A stretch of DNA of 64,000 nucleotides from Prochlorococcus marinus str. MIT 9313 (GCF_000011485.1 NC_005071.1:1615347-1679346); one strand, 5' to 3'. Shown: positions 23,851 through 33,924, counted from the first letter of the stretch. Notes: a model not told the origin generated them from the sequence alone. A program made the numbers and translations.

Positions 23851-24852
23851 TCATCCCTGCCGTAACCAAGCGGCTGCATCACAAGCGTGGTAGGTGAGGA
23901 TCAAATCGGCACCAGCTCGCTTGAAACTCAACAAGGTTTCTAGAACCACCGCCCGCTCATCAAGCCAACCCCTTTCCGCAGCAGCCTTCACCATCGAATA
24001 CTCGCCACTCACGTTGTAAGCAGCGATGGGTAACTCCGATTCTTCGCTTAAACGATGAATGATGTCGAGATAGGCCAGGCCAGGCTTCACCATGAGAATG
24101 TCTGCACCTTCCTGCTCATCGAGTTGAGCCTCAGTAATGGCCTCACGAGCATTGGCTGGATCCATTTGATAAGTACTCTTGTCTTTAGGGATTGGCTTGC
24201 CACCAGCCACGCGCGGGGCTGAATCAAGCGCCTCGCGAAACGGGCCGTAGTACGCCGAAGAGTATTTCGCTGTATAGCTGATGATCCCCACATGCTCAAA
24301 ACCCTCGTCGTCAAGAGCTTCACGGATGGCGCCGACGCGGCCATCCATCATGTCGCTGGGTCCAATCATGTCAGCACCAGCACGAGCCTGAACCACCGCC
24401 TGACGACAGAGTTGTTCAATCGTCTCGTCGTTAAGCACCACACCCTCGGTGCTAACGATGCCGTCATGACCATCACAGGAATAGGGATCCAAAGCCACAT
24501 CGGTCATCACTGTCATTTCCGGCAGCTCATGCTTGAGCTGCGTGATGGCCCGCGGAATCAACCCATGCTCATTGAAACATTCCGCCCCATCTTCAGTTTT
24601 GAGGCCCTCAGCAACTTTCGGGAAAAGCACCACACAACGAATGCCCAGCCCCCAGGCCCGTTGAACTTCTGCCATTAAGCGATCGAGGCTCCAGCGATTG
24701 GTTCCTGGCATGGCACCGATCGGCTCAACACCAGCTCCCTCATGGACAAACAAGGGATAGATAAAGTCAGCAGCAGTGAGGCTGTGCTCCCGCACCATGG
24801 AACGCAGGGCAGGAGTACGACGCAGCCGACGAGGGCGATAAGTGAGATCCAT
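23851..24852 (-). CDS. hemB: Delta-aminolevulinic acid dehydratase (porphobilinogen synthase)
   Basis: Starting at MDLTYRPRRLRRTPALRS (24852) the protein is 333 residues, the usual length. It condenses two 5-aminolevulinate molecules to porphobilinogen, the first common step to haem and chlorophyll. The Schiff-base lysines are in SYTAKYSSAYYGPFR and ILMVKPG. The metal-site segment DPYSCDGHDG is Asp-rich rather than triple-Cys, so it belongs to the magnesium-dependent plant/cyanobacterial type. It is preceded by the dnaJ-like gene and followed by mutS2 on the same strand. Confidence 0.97.
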   Translation of the reverse strand: MDLTYRPRRLRRTPALRSMVREHSLTAADFIYPLFVHEGAGVEPIGAMPGTNRWSLDRLMAEVQRAWGLGIRCVVLFPKVAEGLKTEDGAECFNEHGLIPRAITQLKHELPEMTVMTDVALDPYSCDGHDGIVSTEGVVLNDETIEQLCRQAVVQARAGADMIGPSDMMDGRVGAIREALDDEGFEHVGIISYTAKYSSAYYGPFREALDSAPRVAGGKPIPKDKSTYQMDPANAREAITEAQLDEQEGADILMVKPGLAYLDIIHRLSEESELPIAAYNVSGEYSMVKAAAERGWLDERAVVLETLLSFKRAGADLILTYHACDAAAWLRQG

Positions 24853-24890
24853 CAAAACCGCATAACAATCTCGTGAGCGTAAGTCTCGCC

Positions 24891-25850
24891 TCAGAGTGGA
24901 GCCATCTGAAGCCACGCCTGGCGGGGGTCAGTACTGCGAGACTGCTGCAACCGTTTCAACAACTCCAGCTCATCGGCAGACCATTCAGACGGTAACTTCA
25001 GGTTGAGGGTCAAGAGCAAATCACCACGCCCCCCAGGCGAAGGCCAACCTTTGCCTTTAAGCCGCAGACTGCGGCCTGGCGAGGTTCCTGCAGGAATGGT
25101 CACCTGAGCTTCCCCATCAGGAGTCATCACCGTCGCCGTACCCCCTAGTGCAAACTCATCGAGCGCAACGGGCAAATCGGCCCTCAGCTGATCACCATCC
25201 AACCGCCATAAGGGATGGTTTTGTACATCAATATTGAGGAAAAGATCACCCCGCCGGCCAGTACCAGGTTGAAGATTGCCCTTTCCCTTGAGGCGTAAGC
25301 GCGAACCAGGTTTAATGCCCTGCGGAATGCGCACCTGCACTCGTTCTTCATTAACAGAAAGGGTGCGTTCGGTACCGCGAAACGCTTCAGCAAAACTCAC
25401 CTTCAAGGTGGCTTCGGCATCAAGATTCACCGGAGCACGAGAGCTCCCTCTAGGGAAGCCTGCGCCACCAGGGAAACCAGCGCCAAAACCAGCAGCAGCT
25501 TGAGGCCCACCAAAACGGCCCAAAAGGTCATTAATGAAGTCGTCAAAATTCCCATAACGACCAAAGTCAACTTCAAAACCAGCGCCGGCAGGACCTCCGC
25601 CACCCATGCCACTGGCCTGATTCCAATAGCGGCCAAACTGCTCATATTTACTGCGTTTATCCGGATCGGAAAGCACCTCATATGCCTCACTCACCTCCTT
25701 GAACTTCGCCTCAGCAGTAGAATCACCGGGATTCACATCAGGGTGGTACTGGCGCGCCAGCTTGCGGAATGCTCGCTTGATGTCATCGCTATCGGCGTTG
25801 CGCTCAACTCCGAGAACCTTGAAATAATCCCGGTAGCCGCTGCCGGCCAT
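24891..25850 (-). CDS. DnaJ-class co-chaperone without zinc finger (CbpA/DnaJ2 type)
   Basis: The 319-residue protein has an N-terminal J domain (DYFKVLGVERNADSDDIKRA, then HPDVNPGD with the HPD motif near residue 39). A Gly/Phe-rich linker (about 80-135) leads directly into two DnaJ C-terminal beta domains (VRIPQGIKPGSRLRLKGKG and VTIPAGTSPGRSLRLKGKG). The CxxCxGxG zinc repeats are absent, so it is a type II co-chaperone that stimulates DnaK. It ends 38 bases before hemB. Confidence 0.92.
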   Translation of the reverse strand: MAGSGYRDYFKVLGVERNADSDDIKRAFRKLARQYHPDVNPGDSTAEAKFKEVSEAYEVLSDPDKRSKYEQFGRYWNQASGMGGGGPAGAGFEVDFGRYGNFDDFINDLLGRFGGPQAAAGFGAGFPGGAGFPRGSSRAPVNLDAEATLKVSFAEAFRGTERTLSVNEERVQVRIPQGIKPGSRLRLKGKGNLQPGTGRRGDLFLNIDVQNHPLWRLDGDQLRADLPVALDEFALGGTATVMTPDGEAQVTIPAGTSPGRSLRLKGKGWPSPGGRGDLLLTLNLKLPSEWSADELELLKRLQQSRSTDPRQAWLQMAPL

Positions 25851-25984
25851 GGCGTTGATTTGGCCCGAGGCCCTACATCTGTTCAGTGTCCCAGTTTCGC
25901 AGTAACCCTGCGCCTTGCTCCATGGAGGGAAGCCCGAACGATTTGAGAGTGCTTAAGTTTGCCAAACCCCACTCTTCAGCTTCC

Positions 25985-26431
25985 ATGGTTCGGCCACAAA
26001 TCCTCAAAGGCAACCATGGCCTGAAGTTATGGCTGTCCCTACTCACAGCAATGGGGCTGAGTTTCTCACTGCAAGCTGCCAAAACCCGAGCAGGCGGTGG
26101 CGCTGCCACCCTAGGGGAACCTCTCAAAACATCAACCAGAGAACAACTGACCTTGGTTCGTCATCTCAACACCATCGGAGCCGTGTTCTACGGCTCCTGG
26201 AGCTGTCCAGCTTGTTTCTTCCAAAAAAACCTGTTCGGCCAGCAGGCGAGCACGATGCTGAACTATGTGGAATGTGGCAAACCGAAACAGCTGCCTGAAC
26301 AATCAGCAGCCTGCGTAAAAGCCGAGATTCAGGCCTATCCCACCTGGCTCCTGGAAGACGGCCAGCGACGTGAAGGGGTCCAATCGATCGAGGAGTTGGC
26401 AATCTGGACCAAGATGCCTCCCAACCCTTAA
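25985..26431 (+). CDS. Thioredoxin-like exported protein (LTO1/VKOR Trx-domain type)
   Basis: I prefer the ATG at 25985, which opens a 148-residue product with a signal anchor (LKLWLSLLTAMGLSFSLQAA). Upstream ATGs at 25886 and 25922 would add 33 or 21 residues of unexpected sequence. The mature part has a thioredoxin fold: FYGSWSCPACFFQKNLFG with active site CPAC, a second cysteine pair (YVECG and AACVK), and the cis-Pro motif AYPTWLL. It closely resembles the Trx domain fused to VKOR in LTO1-type proteins that make disulfides in the thylakoid lumen or periplasm. It is divergent from the dnaJ-like gene. Confidence 0.8.
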   Translation: MVRPQILKGNHGLKLWLSLLTAMGLSFSLQAAKTRAGGGAATLGEPLKTSTREQLTLVRHLNTIGAVFYGSWSCPACFFQKNLFGQQASTMLNYVECGKPKQLPEQSAACVKAEIQAYPTWLLEDGQRREGVQSIEELAIWTKMPPNP

Positions 26432-27345
26432 CAATGAACAGATTCTTGACACAAACGAACAAAGGAATAGCCTGAAAAATCTCAATCAAGCGAGCCCCAA
26501 TCAAGCTTAAGCGTAATATTTGAAGTCAATCGCAAATCATGAGACAACTTCACTATAATTCCAGAGAATTATCTGCAAGCAATTACCTGTATAAGCTTAG
26601 AGAGCTGTAGCGATGCAACAACGAGAACTCCACAAAAGAGCAAGTCAACATCACTAAAGCAATCGCCTTTTCCCGAAGAAGAGGCAACACTACCGCAGAT
26701 GAACTATTTTTTAGTCACATGCTTAAATCTACCAACCAAGAGATAAGTGATTCAATCGCCACACCATCAGGTGACACTTGACCAAACAATTCAGCCATTT
26801 ATTATTGCCAGCAAAAGTTTAATGGGCAAAAGAGAAGCCCTTGAACAGATCTTGACAGAAGCTAAATTGTAAATGCGAAACATCAACTCAAGGCAAATAC
26901 AACAACACTTTTAAACCATTAATGAGAAGACTCATTAAGTTCATCACTTGCTTCACTGACGAACACTTATCTGTTGAGATATCAACTGGCCTTGACTCCG
27001 TTTCAAGGAATTTATTTTACAGCAAAGTTCTCGGCAACTGCTAACAAAATTCAAGTTGAAAGAATAAGGTAAACTCAGCAAGCTGTTAACACTTCCTCGA
27101 TCAGGTCTCATCAACCCAATAAATTTGCTAAATCTTTGTATGGCAGTGCAGTTCAAGACTCAGGGATCAATCCATTCAAGCCGCCTCAAGCATTCTCACG
27201 AATACAGAAGTCGTGCAAAGAATGATCCTGCTGGATGCACAACCATTTCGCTCTCAGTCGGAAGATAAGGCTCAACAATAAACATCATCCCAAAAAAACA
27301 GCCGATCACAAACCCAAACCATTCAATCTCCCAATCATCAGATTC
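26432..27345. other. Long AT-rich spacer upstream of thyX
   Basis: About 900 bases with no supportable gene. Several short frames exist, all without family resemblance or good starts. No repeats or RNA folds stood out. Confidence 0.5.
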
Positions 27346-27978
27346 ATGAATAGCGTATCCTTAATCTCCGTAACGCCCAAGGCAGAAGAAATCATTGCTT
27401 ACTGTGCGAGAGTCTCAAATCCTCAAAATCAAGACAATCCTGATAGCGAAAGGCTTATCCGCTATCTGATTAAACATCGTCACTGGAGTCCCTTCGAGAT
27501 GGCCCATATAGTTATGGAAATAGGAACGACCCGAGCAATAGCAGCGCAAATCCTCAGACATCGAAGCTTCTCTTTTCAAGAATTTAGTCAGCGCTATGCT
27601 GATGTCTCAACAATGGCCTTTGCTAAGCCGCCTTCACTACGCAGGCAAGACATAAAAAACAGGCAAAGTAGCATCGACGATCTTGATCAAGAGACAGTAT
27701 CAAAACTGAGTTCAAAAGCGAACTTATTGTTTGAACAAAGTCGCGACCTATACCAAGAGATGCTTGCAGCTGGTGTCGCGAAAGAATGCGCAAGAGAAGT
27801 TCTCCCACTAGCAACTCCCACGAAAATCTATATGGCAGGGAGCGTTAGATCTTGGCTTCATTATATCGATCTGCGCTCCGCACATGGCACCCAAAAAGAA
27901 CACCAAGACGTTGCTATCAAGTGCCGAGAAATACTCACAAAAGAGATGCCTTGCGTATGCAATGCAATGTGGCCTTGA
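27346..27978 (+). CDS. thyX: Flavin-dependent thymidylate synthase ThyX
   Basis: From the ATG at 27346 (MNSVSLISVTPKAEE) the protein is 210 residues, a normal ThyX. The signature RHRSFSFQEFSQRY lies at about residues 71-84, and the later SVRSWLHYIDLR gives the conserved substrate Arg region. ThyX converts dUMP to dTMP using methylene-tetrahydrofolate and NADPH with FAD. The frame remains open upstream, but the added 37 residues are basic and non-homologous. The gene is AT-rich compared with the core blocks and stands alone, about 900 bases from its upstream neighbour. Confidence 0.93.
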   Translation: MNSVSLISVTPKAEEIIAYCARVSNPQNQDNPDSERLIRYLIKHRHWSPFEMAHIVMEIGTTRAIAAQILRHRSFSFQEFSQRYADVSTMAFAKPPSLRRQDIKNRQSSIDDLDQETVSKLSSKANLLFEQSRDLYQEMLAAGVAKECAREVLPLATPTKIYMAGSVRSWLHYIDLRSAHGTQKEHQDVAIKCREILTKEMPCVCNAMWP

Positions 27979-28210
27979 AAAGAAAATATTAAAGCCAGGA
28001 TTGATATTACCAGAATTGCCAGGGTTCAAGTTTAATCTTTAGCTAGCATGTAAATCAATTAAATTAATCGCCTTAAAGATGACTGCTAATTCATCTTACT
28101 CTACACAAAAACTCATCCTTCAAGCTCTAAAGTCAATTTCCTGATCGAACAAATCATCAGCCATGCAGAAAAGATCCGAAAGACAAGGCCTGGTCGAAGG
28201 TGCGTTCTCA

Positions 28211-29164
28211 CTAATGCACCCAATCAACACGAATCCCCTTGCGGCTATTCAGGAAGCGATCGATCGCCATTGCTGCAATACAACCGTCTGATGCGGCCAC
28301 TACTGCCTGCTTAAACGGGGTGTTCCGAATATCACCAATAGCCCATACCCCGTCCACTGTTGTGGCCATGAAGTCATCGACCACAACGCCACCATCCTCT
28401 TTAAAAGCCACCTGATCACCTAAGAAATCAGTAATTGGCTTAGAGCCACTCATGTAAACAAACACACCTTCAACGGCCAAGTCCTGCTCTGTCTCCTGAG
28501 TCCGATTTTTCAACTTGATGCCAGTCACGCCAGCATCATCTCCCTCGATCAACATCAATCTTGTGCGGCTCCAGTGTTGAACATTGGGCTGAGTCATCAA
28601 CGCTTGCGCGTGCGCGTCATCTTCCTTGGGGTCACTCGTGGTAAGCCAATGCACTCTCGAGGCGAACTTGGTCAGCACCTGTCCTTCCTCAACAGCCTCT
28701 TTGTTTGCCCCAACAACAGCTACCTCACGTCCTTTATAGAAAGCACCATCACAGGTAGCGCAATAGCTCACGCCACGGCCAAGGTACTCTGCCTCTCCCT
28801 TAAATGATGCTGGGCGCCCCAAAGCGCCAGTCGCTACAACCAGCGCCCTTGCCTTAAAAGTCCCTTCAGGGGTATACACCGTTTTCCACTCACCATTTAC
28901 GTCCACACCAAAAACCTGGGCACGGCGATAATCACTGCCGAAAGAAACGGCCTGCTCACGCATCAAAGCCAGCAGCGCTTCACCACTCATCTCACTGGAA
29001 ACGCCCGGATAATTCGCGATCTGATGCGTGATAGCCAAGGCGCCTACATCAGGATTCTTATCAAGGATGACTGTCTTCAAATCGGCACGCGATGTGTAAA
29101 GCGCGCAGCTGCAACCAGCTGGGCCTCCACCCACGATCACCACATCGGCTTCGATTGTTTCCAA
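28211..29164 (-). CDS. Thioredoxin-reductase-like flavoprotein lacking NADPH motifs
   Basis: The 317-residue protein has the FAD motif VVIGGGPAG-type sequence (residues 8-18: VIVGGGPAGCS), the redox pair CATCDG near residue 136 and the FAD-binding C-terminus GVWAIGDIRNTPFKQ. In the pyridine-nucleotide domain, however, the usual GxGxxA is GANKEA and the HRRxxxR motif is replaced by HWLTTSDPKEDDAH. The NADPH site is therefore probably gone. This resembles ferredoxin-dependent flavin thioredoxin reductases (FFTR/DTR) or DDOR-type flavoproteins of cyanobacteria. The electron donor is inferred, not shown. Confidence 0.85.
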   Translation of the reverse strand: METIEADVVIVGGGPAGCSCALYTSRADLKTVILDKNPDVGALAITHQIANYPGVSSEMSGEALLALMREQAVSFGSDYRRAQVFGVDVNGEWKTVYTPEGTFKARALVVATGALGRPASFKGEAEYLGRGVSYCATCDGAFYKGREVAVVGANKEAVEEGQVLTKFASRVHWLTTSDPKEDDAHAQALMTQPNVQHWSRTRLMLIEGDDAGVTGIKLKNRTQETEQDLAVEGVFVYMSGSKPITDFLGDQVAFKEDGGVVVDDFMATTVDGVWAIGDIRNTPFKQAVVAASDGCIAAMAIDRFLNSRKGIRVDWVH

Positions 29165-29452
29165 GGGGCAAAGGTCTCCAGCAGGGTGTCAAAGCTGCTC
29201 TGAACAGCTCATCAGCTTCAGATCAGGATGCGCCGTTCTGACAACAATCCCAAAAGCCACCCCAACCCTACTGAGTTCAACAGGTGATCTGTCTTAAAAG
29301 AAATGCCTTTTCTTTGGGCAATGCGATACCCCATCACTGGATTGGGAGCTTGCAAGTCGATAGACCCTCAAGCGCTTCGCGATACCCTCCCCTTACTCAT
29401 TTCCCCAGCTTGGTCGATGAAAATCGGCATAAACACACCGAGATGACAACTG

Positions 29453-29791
29453 ATGAGCACTCCACCCAACGATCGTCACACAGCTACGCGAATTGAGATC
29501 TCACTTCAGGAGGAGGTCTTGGGTTGCCTGGATGACTATTGCGATGTTTACGCTATAGACAGGAGCATGGCCATCGGACATCTACTGCAGGGCGCCCTGC
29601 ATAGTGCTCTACCTGACCCTGATTGGTTAAAAGAAGACAAGCCACTCACTGCAAACGCCTCAGCCAACAGCGGGGATTCAGCATCAAGAACTAGCCCAGC
29701 AGAAACAAGTACAGCAACACCAATGGCTCCCCGCAATGAAGCACTCGCCGCCAATCCACTCATACAAAAGCGACACAACACCCAAGCCTGA
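29453..29791 (+). CDS. Hypothetical protein with ribbon-helix-helix-like N-terminus
   Basis: The 112-residue product begins with a polar strand and two helices (RIEISLQEEVLGCLDDYCDVYAIDRSMAIGHLLQ, given here only as the span of residues 13-46), a spacing compatible with a CopG/ribbon-helix-helix fold. The remainder from about residue 60 is Ser/Thr/Ala-rich and disordered. It could be a small DNA-binding protein; the match is structural guesswork. It precedes the symporter gene by about 170 bases in the same direction. Confidence 0.5.
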   Translation: MSTPPNDRHTATRIEISLQEEVLGCLDDYCDVYAIDRSMAIGHLLQGALHSALPDPDWLKEDKPLTANASANSGDSASRTSPAETSTATPMAPRNEALAANPLIQKRHNTQA

Positions 29792-29964
29792 GCAGGCACA
29801 AGCTCTCAGTTCCAGCCATGCAAGCCAAAAAGGAGCGCTGAAATTAAAACCCTTGGCATACGACAGTCATGGCTTTCACGATGGCGCAATACATATCGAA
29901 GTTCTCCAGAACACAAAACACCATCTGAACCGCTGCTTTGATCTAAAGCCACTAGACGGCTCCC

Positions 29965-31350
29965 ATGGTTAACGGCTTGCAAAGCCTGCTCCATGCCACC
30001 CAGCCAACCAATTTGTGGCTGGCCCTAATTCTGCTGACTGTGCTGGCTTTGTTGCTGAGCTTGGGGCGAAGGCTCGAACCTGCCCTGCGACTGGAGCGAC
30101 TAGGCCTGCCTATTGCCCTGTTGGCCGGCACAGCAGGCCTGCTGCTGGGGCCCTATGGCCCCCTACCCCTGCTGCCACTGAGCGTAACGGACATCTGGAC
30201 TGAAGTCCCAACAGCGTTGCTTACCCTGGTCTTCGCCACCTTGATGCTCGGGCGCCCCCTCCCGAAAGGTCAAGGCTTATGGGAGCCTGTGGCATCCCAG
30301 GCCATGCTGGGAATGATGCTCGGTTTTGGTCAATACCTAGTGGGGGGACTAGCGGTCCTACTGGTGTTGATTCCCCTGTTGGGGGTTGATCCGCTCATGG
30401 GCTGCCTGATTGAAGTGGGTTTTGAGGGCGGCCATGGGGCAGCGGCCGTTATGGGTGAAAGCTTTCGCGAACTCGGCTTCCCTGGTGGCCAAGATCTTGG
30501 CCTGGCAATGGCAACAGTGGGCCTGCTCACATCAACCCTTCTGGGCAGTGTCCTGGTGATTTTCGGCCGTTGGCGTGGATGGGTTGCCCCCCATAGCCCC
30601 ACAGAAATCGGAGACACAGGAGCTGTTGAAGAAGAAACGAGTTTTGGCAAACAACTTCGCCTGCTGGCCGTCAATCTTGGCCTTGCTGGAGCCGCTGTGG
30701 CTTGCGGCGTTTTAATGCTCGAAGGCCTGCGATTATTGGGCCCTTGGCTGGGGGAGTTCTACCGGCAAGTCATTCACGTCTTCCCAGTCTTTCCTCTTGC
30801 ACTAGGGGGTTCACTACTGATCCGACTAGCCCTGGAAGTCTCAGGCAAAACTCAATGGGTATCACAGTTATTGCAACGTGAAATCGGCATCCTGGCCACC
30901 GACCTGCTGATCACCACCGCAATGGCAAGCCTGAATCTGCCGCTGCTGCAACACGACTGGCTTCCGCTAACTGTGTTATCTGTGACAGGGCTGGCCTGGA
31001 ATCTATTGATCATGCTCTTTGTGGCCAGGTTCACACTGCGCGAGGAATGGTTCGAGCGCTCGATCACCGAGTTCGGACAGGCCACTGGAGTAGCTGCGAG
31101 TGGCCTTTTGCTGCTACGACTGGCCGATCCCCGCAACCTGACAAAAGCCTTACCTGTGTTTTCGATCAAACAATTGATCCTGCAACCAATTCTCTCTGGT
31201 GGGGTGATCACCGTTGTAGCCCCTCTAGCAGTAACTCGATGGGGACTGCTTGGCTGGACAGAACTTTGCGGCTTTCTTACTGTTATATGTATTGGATTAG
31301 CAGCAATCATCAACATCACCTCATCACCAGAATCAACAGAAGCTGCGTGA
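29965..31350 (+). CDS. gltS: Sodium/glutamate symporter family protein (GltS-like)
   Basis: The 461-residue product has about 11-12 hydrophobic helices in two inverted halves. Both halves carry the GltS re-entrant signatures: EVGFEGGHGAAAVMGESF near residue 150 and TEFGQATGVAASGLLLLR near residue 370. GltS imports glutamate with sodium across the inner membrane. The start (MVNGLQSLLHATQP) is an ATG giving typical length. A role in amino-acid uptake fits picocyanobacterial mixotrophy, but the substrate is inferred. Confidence 0.88.
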   Translation: MVNGLQSLLHATQPTNLWLALILLTVLALLLSLGRRLEPALRLERLGLPIALLAGTAGLLLGPYGPLPLLPLSVTDIWTEVPTALLTLVFATLMLGRPLPKGQGLWEPVASQAMLGMMLGFGQYLVGGLAVLLVLIPLLGVDPLMGCLIEVGFEGGHGAAAVMGESFRELGFPGGQDLGLAMATVGLLTSTLLGSVLVIFGRWRGWVAPHSPTEIGDTGAVEEETSFGKQLRLLAVNLGLAGAAVACGVLMLEGLRLLGPWLGEFYRQVIHVFPVFPLALGGSLLIRLALEVSGKTQWVSQLLQREIGILATDLLITTAMASLNLPLLQHDWLPLTVLSVTGLAWNLLIMLFVARFTLREEWFERSITEFGQATGVAASGLLLLRLADPRNLTKALPVFSIKQLILQPILSGGVITVVAPLAVTRWGLLGWTELCGFLTVICIGLAAIINITSSPESTEAA

Positions 31351-31997
31351 ATAGCGATGACAGACCAATACACATTTGCTACCAATATTTTAACGAAAGC
31401 TGCTAATTTCTATACCCCCATGGAGCAGAAATCTACAATGCAATGGATTAGAGACTCATCGCTGCCAAGAAAGAGCTCTCTCAACAATTCGCAAGGCCAT
31501 CAACATGAAGACGTAGAGGAACATCTAAATAAAGAACACGATCTAAACACTATGGCGAATGCCTCCAACACAGAGAAGTGATGGCTTCAGAATAATGAAT
31601 TCACAACCGCAAGGAGCATTGCTGCCAACCATTAAGGATGGAACTTGAGAATAAAATAATCATGATTCTGGTATTGCCAAAAGCAATCAAATGCGTCTGA
31701 GGCAGCTTTGGAAAATCAACTTTCCAATAAAATGACTTTTTATGAAAACAAAGCAATCATAATTTCTGGCAATGCATAGAAAAGAACCAATGGCTATTCG
31801 CTGGCCAGAAAAACATTTAAGCTTCAAGGAGAGAAAGAAATGGCAATAAAGAACACTTGTCAAATCACACAATAAGCAGTAACTAGACCAGGCGCAAGAA
31901 GTAGCAAGAGCTACCTCAAGCTGTAGATATTTTACGTTCAACTGGCAACTTGAATACAGCAATTATTTGCTTCCAATGAGATATTAATAATGGCCAG
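31351..31997. other. AT-rich spacer with one weak short ORF
   Basis: A 74-codon plus-strand frame at 31357-31581 encodes a hydrophilic product (MTDQYTFATNILTKAAN...) without recognisable family or good ribosome-binding site. Otherwise nothing is seen. Confidence 0.35.
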
Positions 31998-32627
31998 ATG
32001 GTTCTACGATGCAAGCCAATGTGGAAGATTAAGTCGTCAGTACTGCGATCTCTAATACTGGGAATACTCATCCCAATTACCGCTTCTATTTATCTGACCC
32101 TGCCCTTGGCAGCTGATGCCACTTATCCAAGTATGTGGGAGAATGATCAGGGTGGAGCTGATCATTCGATGCTAGAGACTAGGAAGAACCTAGATACTCT
32201 CAGCCAAAAGTATCCATTTCTCGAACAAGTTGAAGATGGTAAACCCTTAACAGCGGAATTTGTAAAATATGATCTTGCCGGCTATGATTTAAGCGAGGCT
32301 GATCTACGTGGATCGACATTCAGCGTAACGTCCCTGAAGAATGCCAATCTCCACGGTACAAACTTAGAGGATGTATTGGCTTACGCCACTCGTTTTGACA
32401 ATGCCGACCTTTCAGAAAGTATCCTACGCAACGCGAATCTAAGGAAGAGTGAATTCGCTGGTGCTTTAATTGATGGGGCTGACTTCACTAACGCCTTACT
32501 TGACAAGCAAGAACAGAAAGCACTCTGCGCAAGAGCTACAGGCAAGAATTCAAAAACTGGCGTAGATACATATAGCAGCCTTGATTGTTCTGGAATCTCA
32601 GAACGGGTTATTCCGGCCAGCAGATAG
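31998..32627 (+). CDS. Pentapeptide-repeat protein with signal sequence (probably lumenal/periplasmic)
   Basis: The 209-residue product has a basic N-terminus and a hydrophobic signal (LILGILIPITASIYLTLPLAA, about residues 19-39). An unassigned segment follows, and then tandem pentapeptides of the A(D/N)LXX type from about residue 90 to 165 (for example YDLSEADLRGSTF, KNANLHGTNLED, DNADLSESILRNANL). A C-terminal part has two cysteines. The layout resembles thylakoid-lumen pentapeptide proteins. Function is unknown. An internal ATG at residue 8 (MWKIKSS) is the more likely true start. Confidence 0.75.
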   Translation: MVLRCKPMWKIKSSVLRSLILGILIPITASIYLTLPLAADATYPSMWENDQGGADHSMLETRKNLDTLSQKYPFLEQVEDGKPLTAEFVKYDLAGYDLSEADLRGSTFSVTSLKNANLHGTNLEDVLAYATRFDNADLSESILRNANLRKSEFAGALIDGADFTNALLDKQEQKALCARATGKNSKTGVDTYSSLDCSGISERVIPASR

Positions 32628-33132
32628 ATGGATGATTGGAACAATCAATAATCAAAACAAATAGCCCTCAAGCGTGCTAACTGGAAAAGACTTAAAATAA
32701 AATGATAGTTCACCTTCTATTCATCAAGAATAAGTGGTGACCAGGCAAGACATGTATCAAATAGAGAGTTAATAATGAGGTCGGTCAAGACTGAGAGTTA
32801 ATACTAGTTTGATCTACATCTTCCATGTTCATGAAGAGATTTTGTCTCTAAAGCTTTGCATTACTATTGCAAACCAAAGACCACCTCAGACAGCAATTAT
32901 TCTTGGATAGAGGGCAGCATTAATAGATGAGTGGACAACATCTTCTCTTGCATCAATCGATCTATAATTATGTCTACACGCTGCCAAAGCAGAATCGATT
33001 GAATTCGCGCATTTATCAATAGATCACAGCCTTAATCTCTGTAGTAATAACTGTATTGTGAGTCAAGAATTAGTTTATGTCTTAGAAAGATATATTAGGA
33101 CTCACAACATAAGGGCATCGATTCTGCCTTGG
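32628..33132. other. Gene-free spacer
   Basis: About 500 bases without a supportable gene. A long-loop inverted repeat (TTGTGAGTC near 33055 and GACTCACAA near 33100) is the only structure noted; its role is unclear. Confidence 0.4.
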
Positions 33133-33924
33133 TTATCGACCCGCATCAGCCTGGTCAAGATCGGGATATGACCATCGCAGGAGCTTTTCAAAAAAGTTGC
33201 CCCTTTCATCCAACTCAATCAAACGCCCACCAGGTTCATCTTCTCGACCCAGAAGGCATGGTTGTACAGCCTTAAAACTGCAAAGAGTGGAAGGGCAGCC
33301 AAGCACCAACACATCTTTACGCCCAGGCAATCCCCCTTGCCAGTGCTGATGGATATGGCCACATACCACAGCGCATAACTCGTCTACAGGAGTGAGTAGC
33401 TTGATCAACGCCTCACCATCCACTAGACCAATGGCATCCAACCAGGAAGAGCCAATCGGCAAAGGTGGATGATGCACCGCCACCACTAATGGCCTGCCAG
33501 ATTGCTGAAAATCTGATAAGCGCGCATCGAGCCATTGCAGTTGTGATTCACCAAGTTGACCTGCTGTTCGACCTGGGACATGACTACTAAGAAGAATGAG
33601 ACGAACACCATCCACATTCAAATCTGCTGGGGCTGTAAAGGCATGGCGTCCAAGAGCCGCCTTGATGAACAAAGGGTTGTCATGGTTGCCAGGAAGAACA
33701 GCAACCTTGATTGATGGAGAAAGATTCTGCAATTCATGACGCAACAAAATATACCCACACCAGGTTTCGTCATGGCAAAGATCACCAGTAATCAAAAGCA
33801 GATCCGGGGAATGAGAGGCTCCATGTTGCAATGCACACTGAAAATTCAACAGAGGATTTTGACCTCGCACCAATCGTTGATTAAAGGCAACAAGATGAGG
33901 ATCACTAAGCTGTACTAAGCGCAT
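33133..33924 (-). CDS. Calcineurin-like metallophosphoesterase (CpdA-type)
   Basis: The 263-residue protein shows the full metal-site series of class III phosphodiesterases: DPH (residues 8-10), GDLCHD (about 47-52), GNHDN (about 79-83), VHHPPLP and GHIHQHW. It therefore coordinates two metals and hydrolyses phosphodiester or phosphomonoester bonds. The order and length resemble CpdA-type 3',5'-cAMP phosphodiesterases, but the substrate is not determined by sequence. The start is an ATG right at the conserved MRLVQLSDPHL. It is a single-gene unit. Confidence 0.88.
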   Translation of the reverse strand: MRLVQLSDPHLVAFNQRLVRGQNPLLNFQCALQHGASHSPDLLLITGDLCHDETWCGYILLRHELQNLSPSIKVAVLPGNHDNPLFIKAALGRHAFTAPADLNVDGVRLILLSSHVPGRTAGQLGESQLQWLDARLSDFQQSGRPLVVAVHHPPLPIGSSWLDAIGLVDGEALIKLLTPVDELCAVVCGHIHQHWQGGLPGRKDVLVLGCPSTLCSFKAVQPCLLGREDEPGGRLIELDERGNFFEKLLRWSYPDLDQADAGR

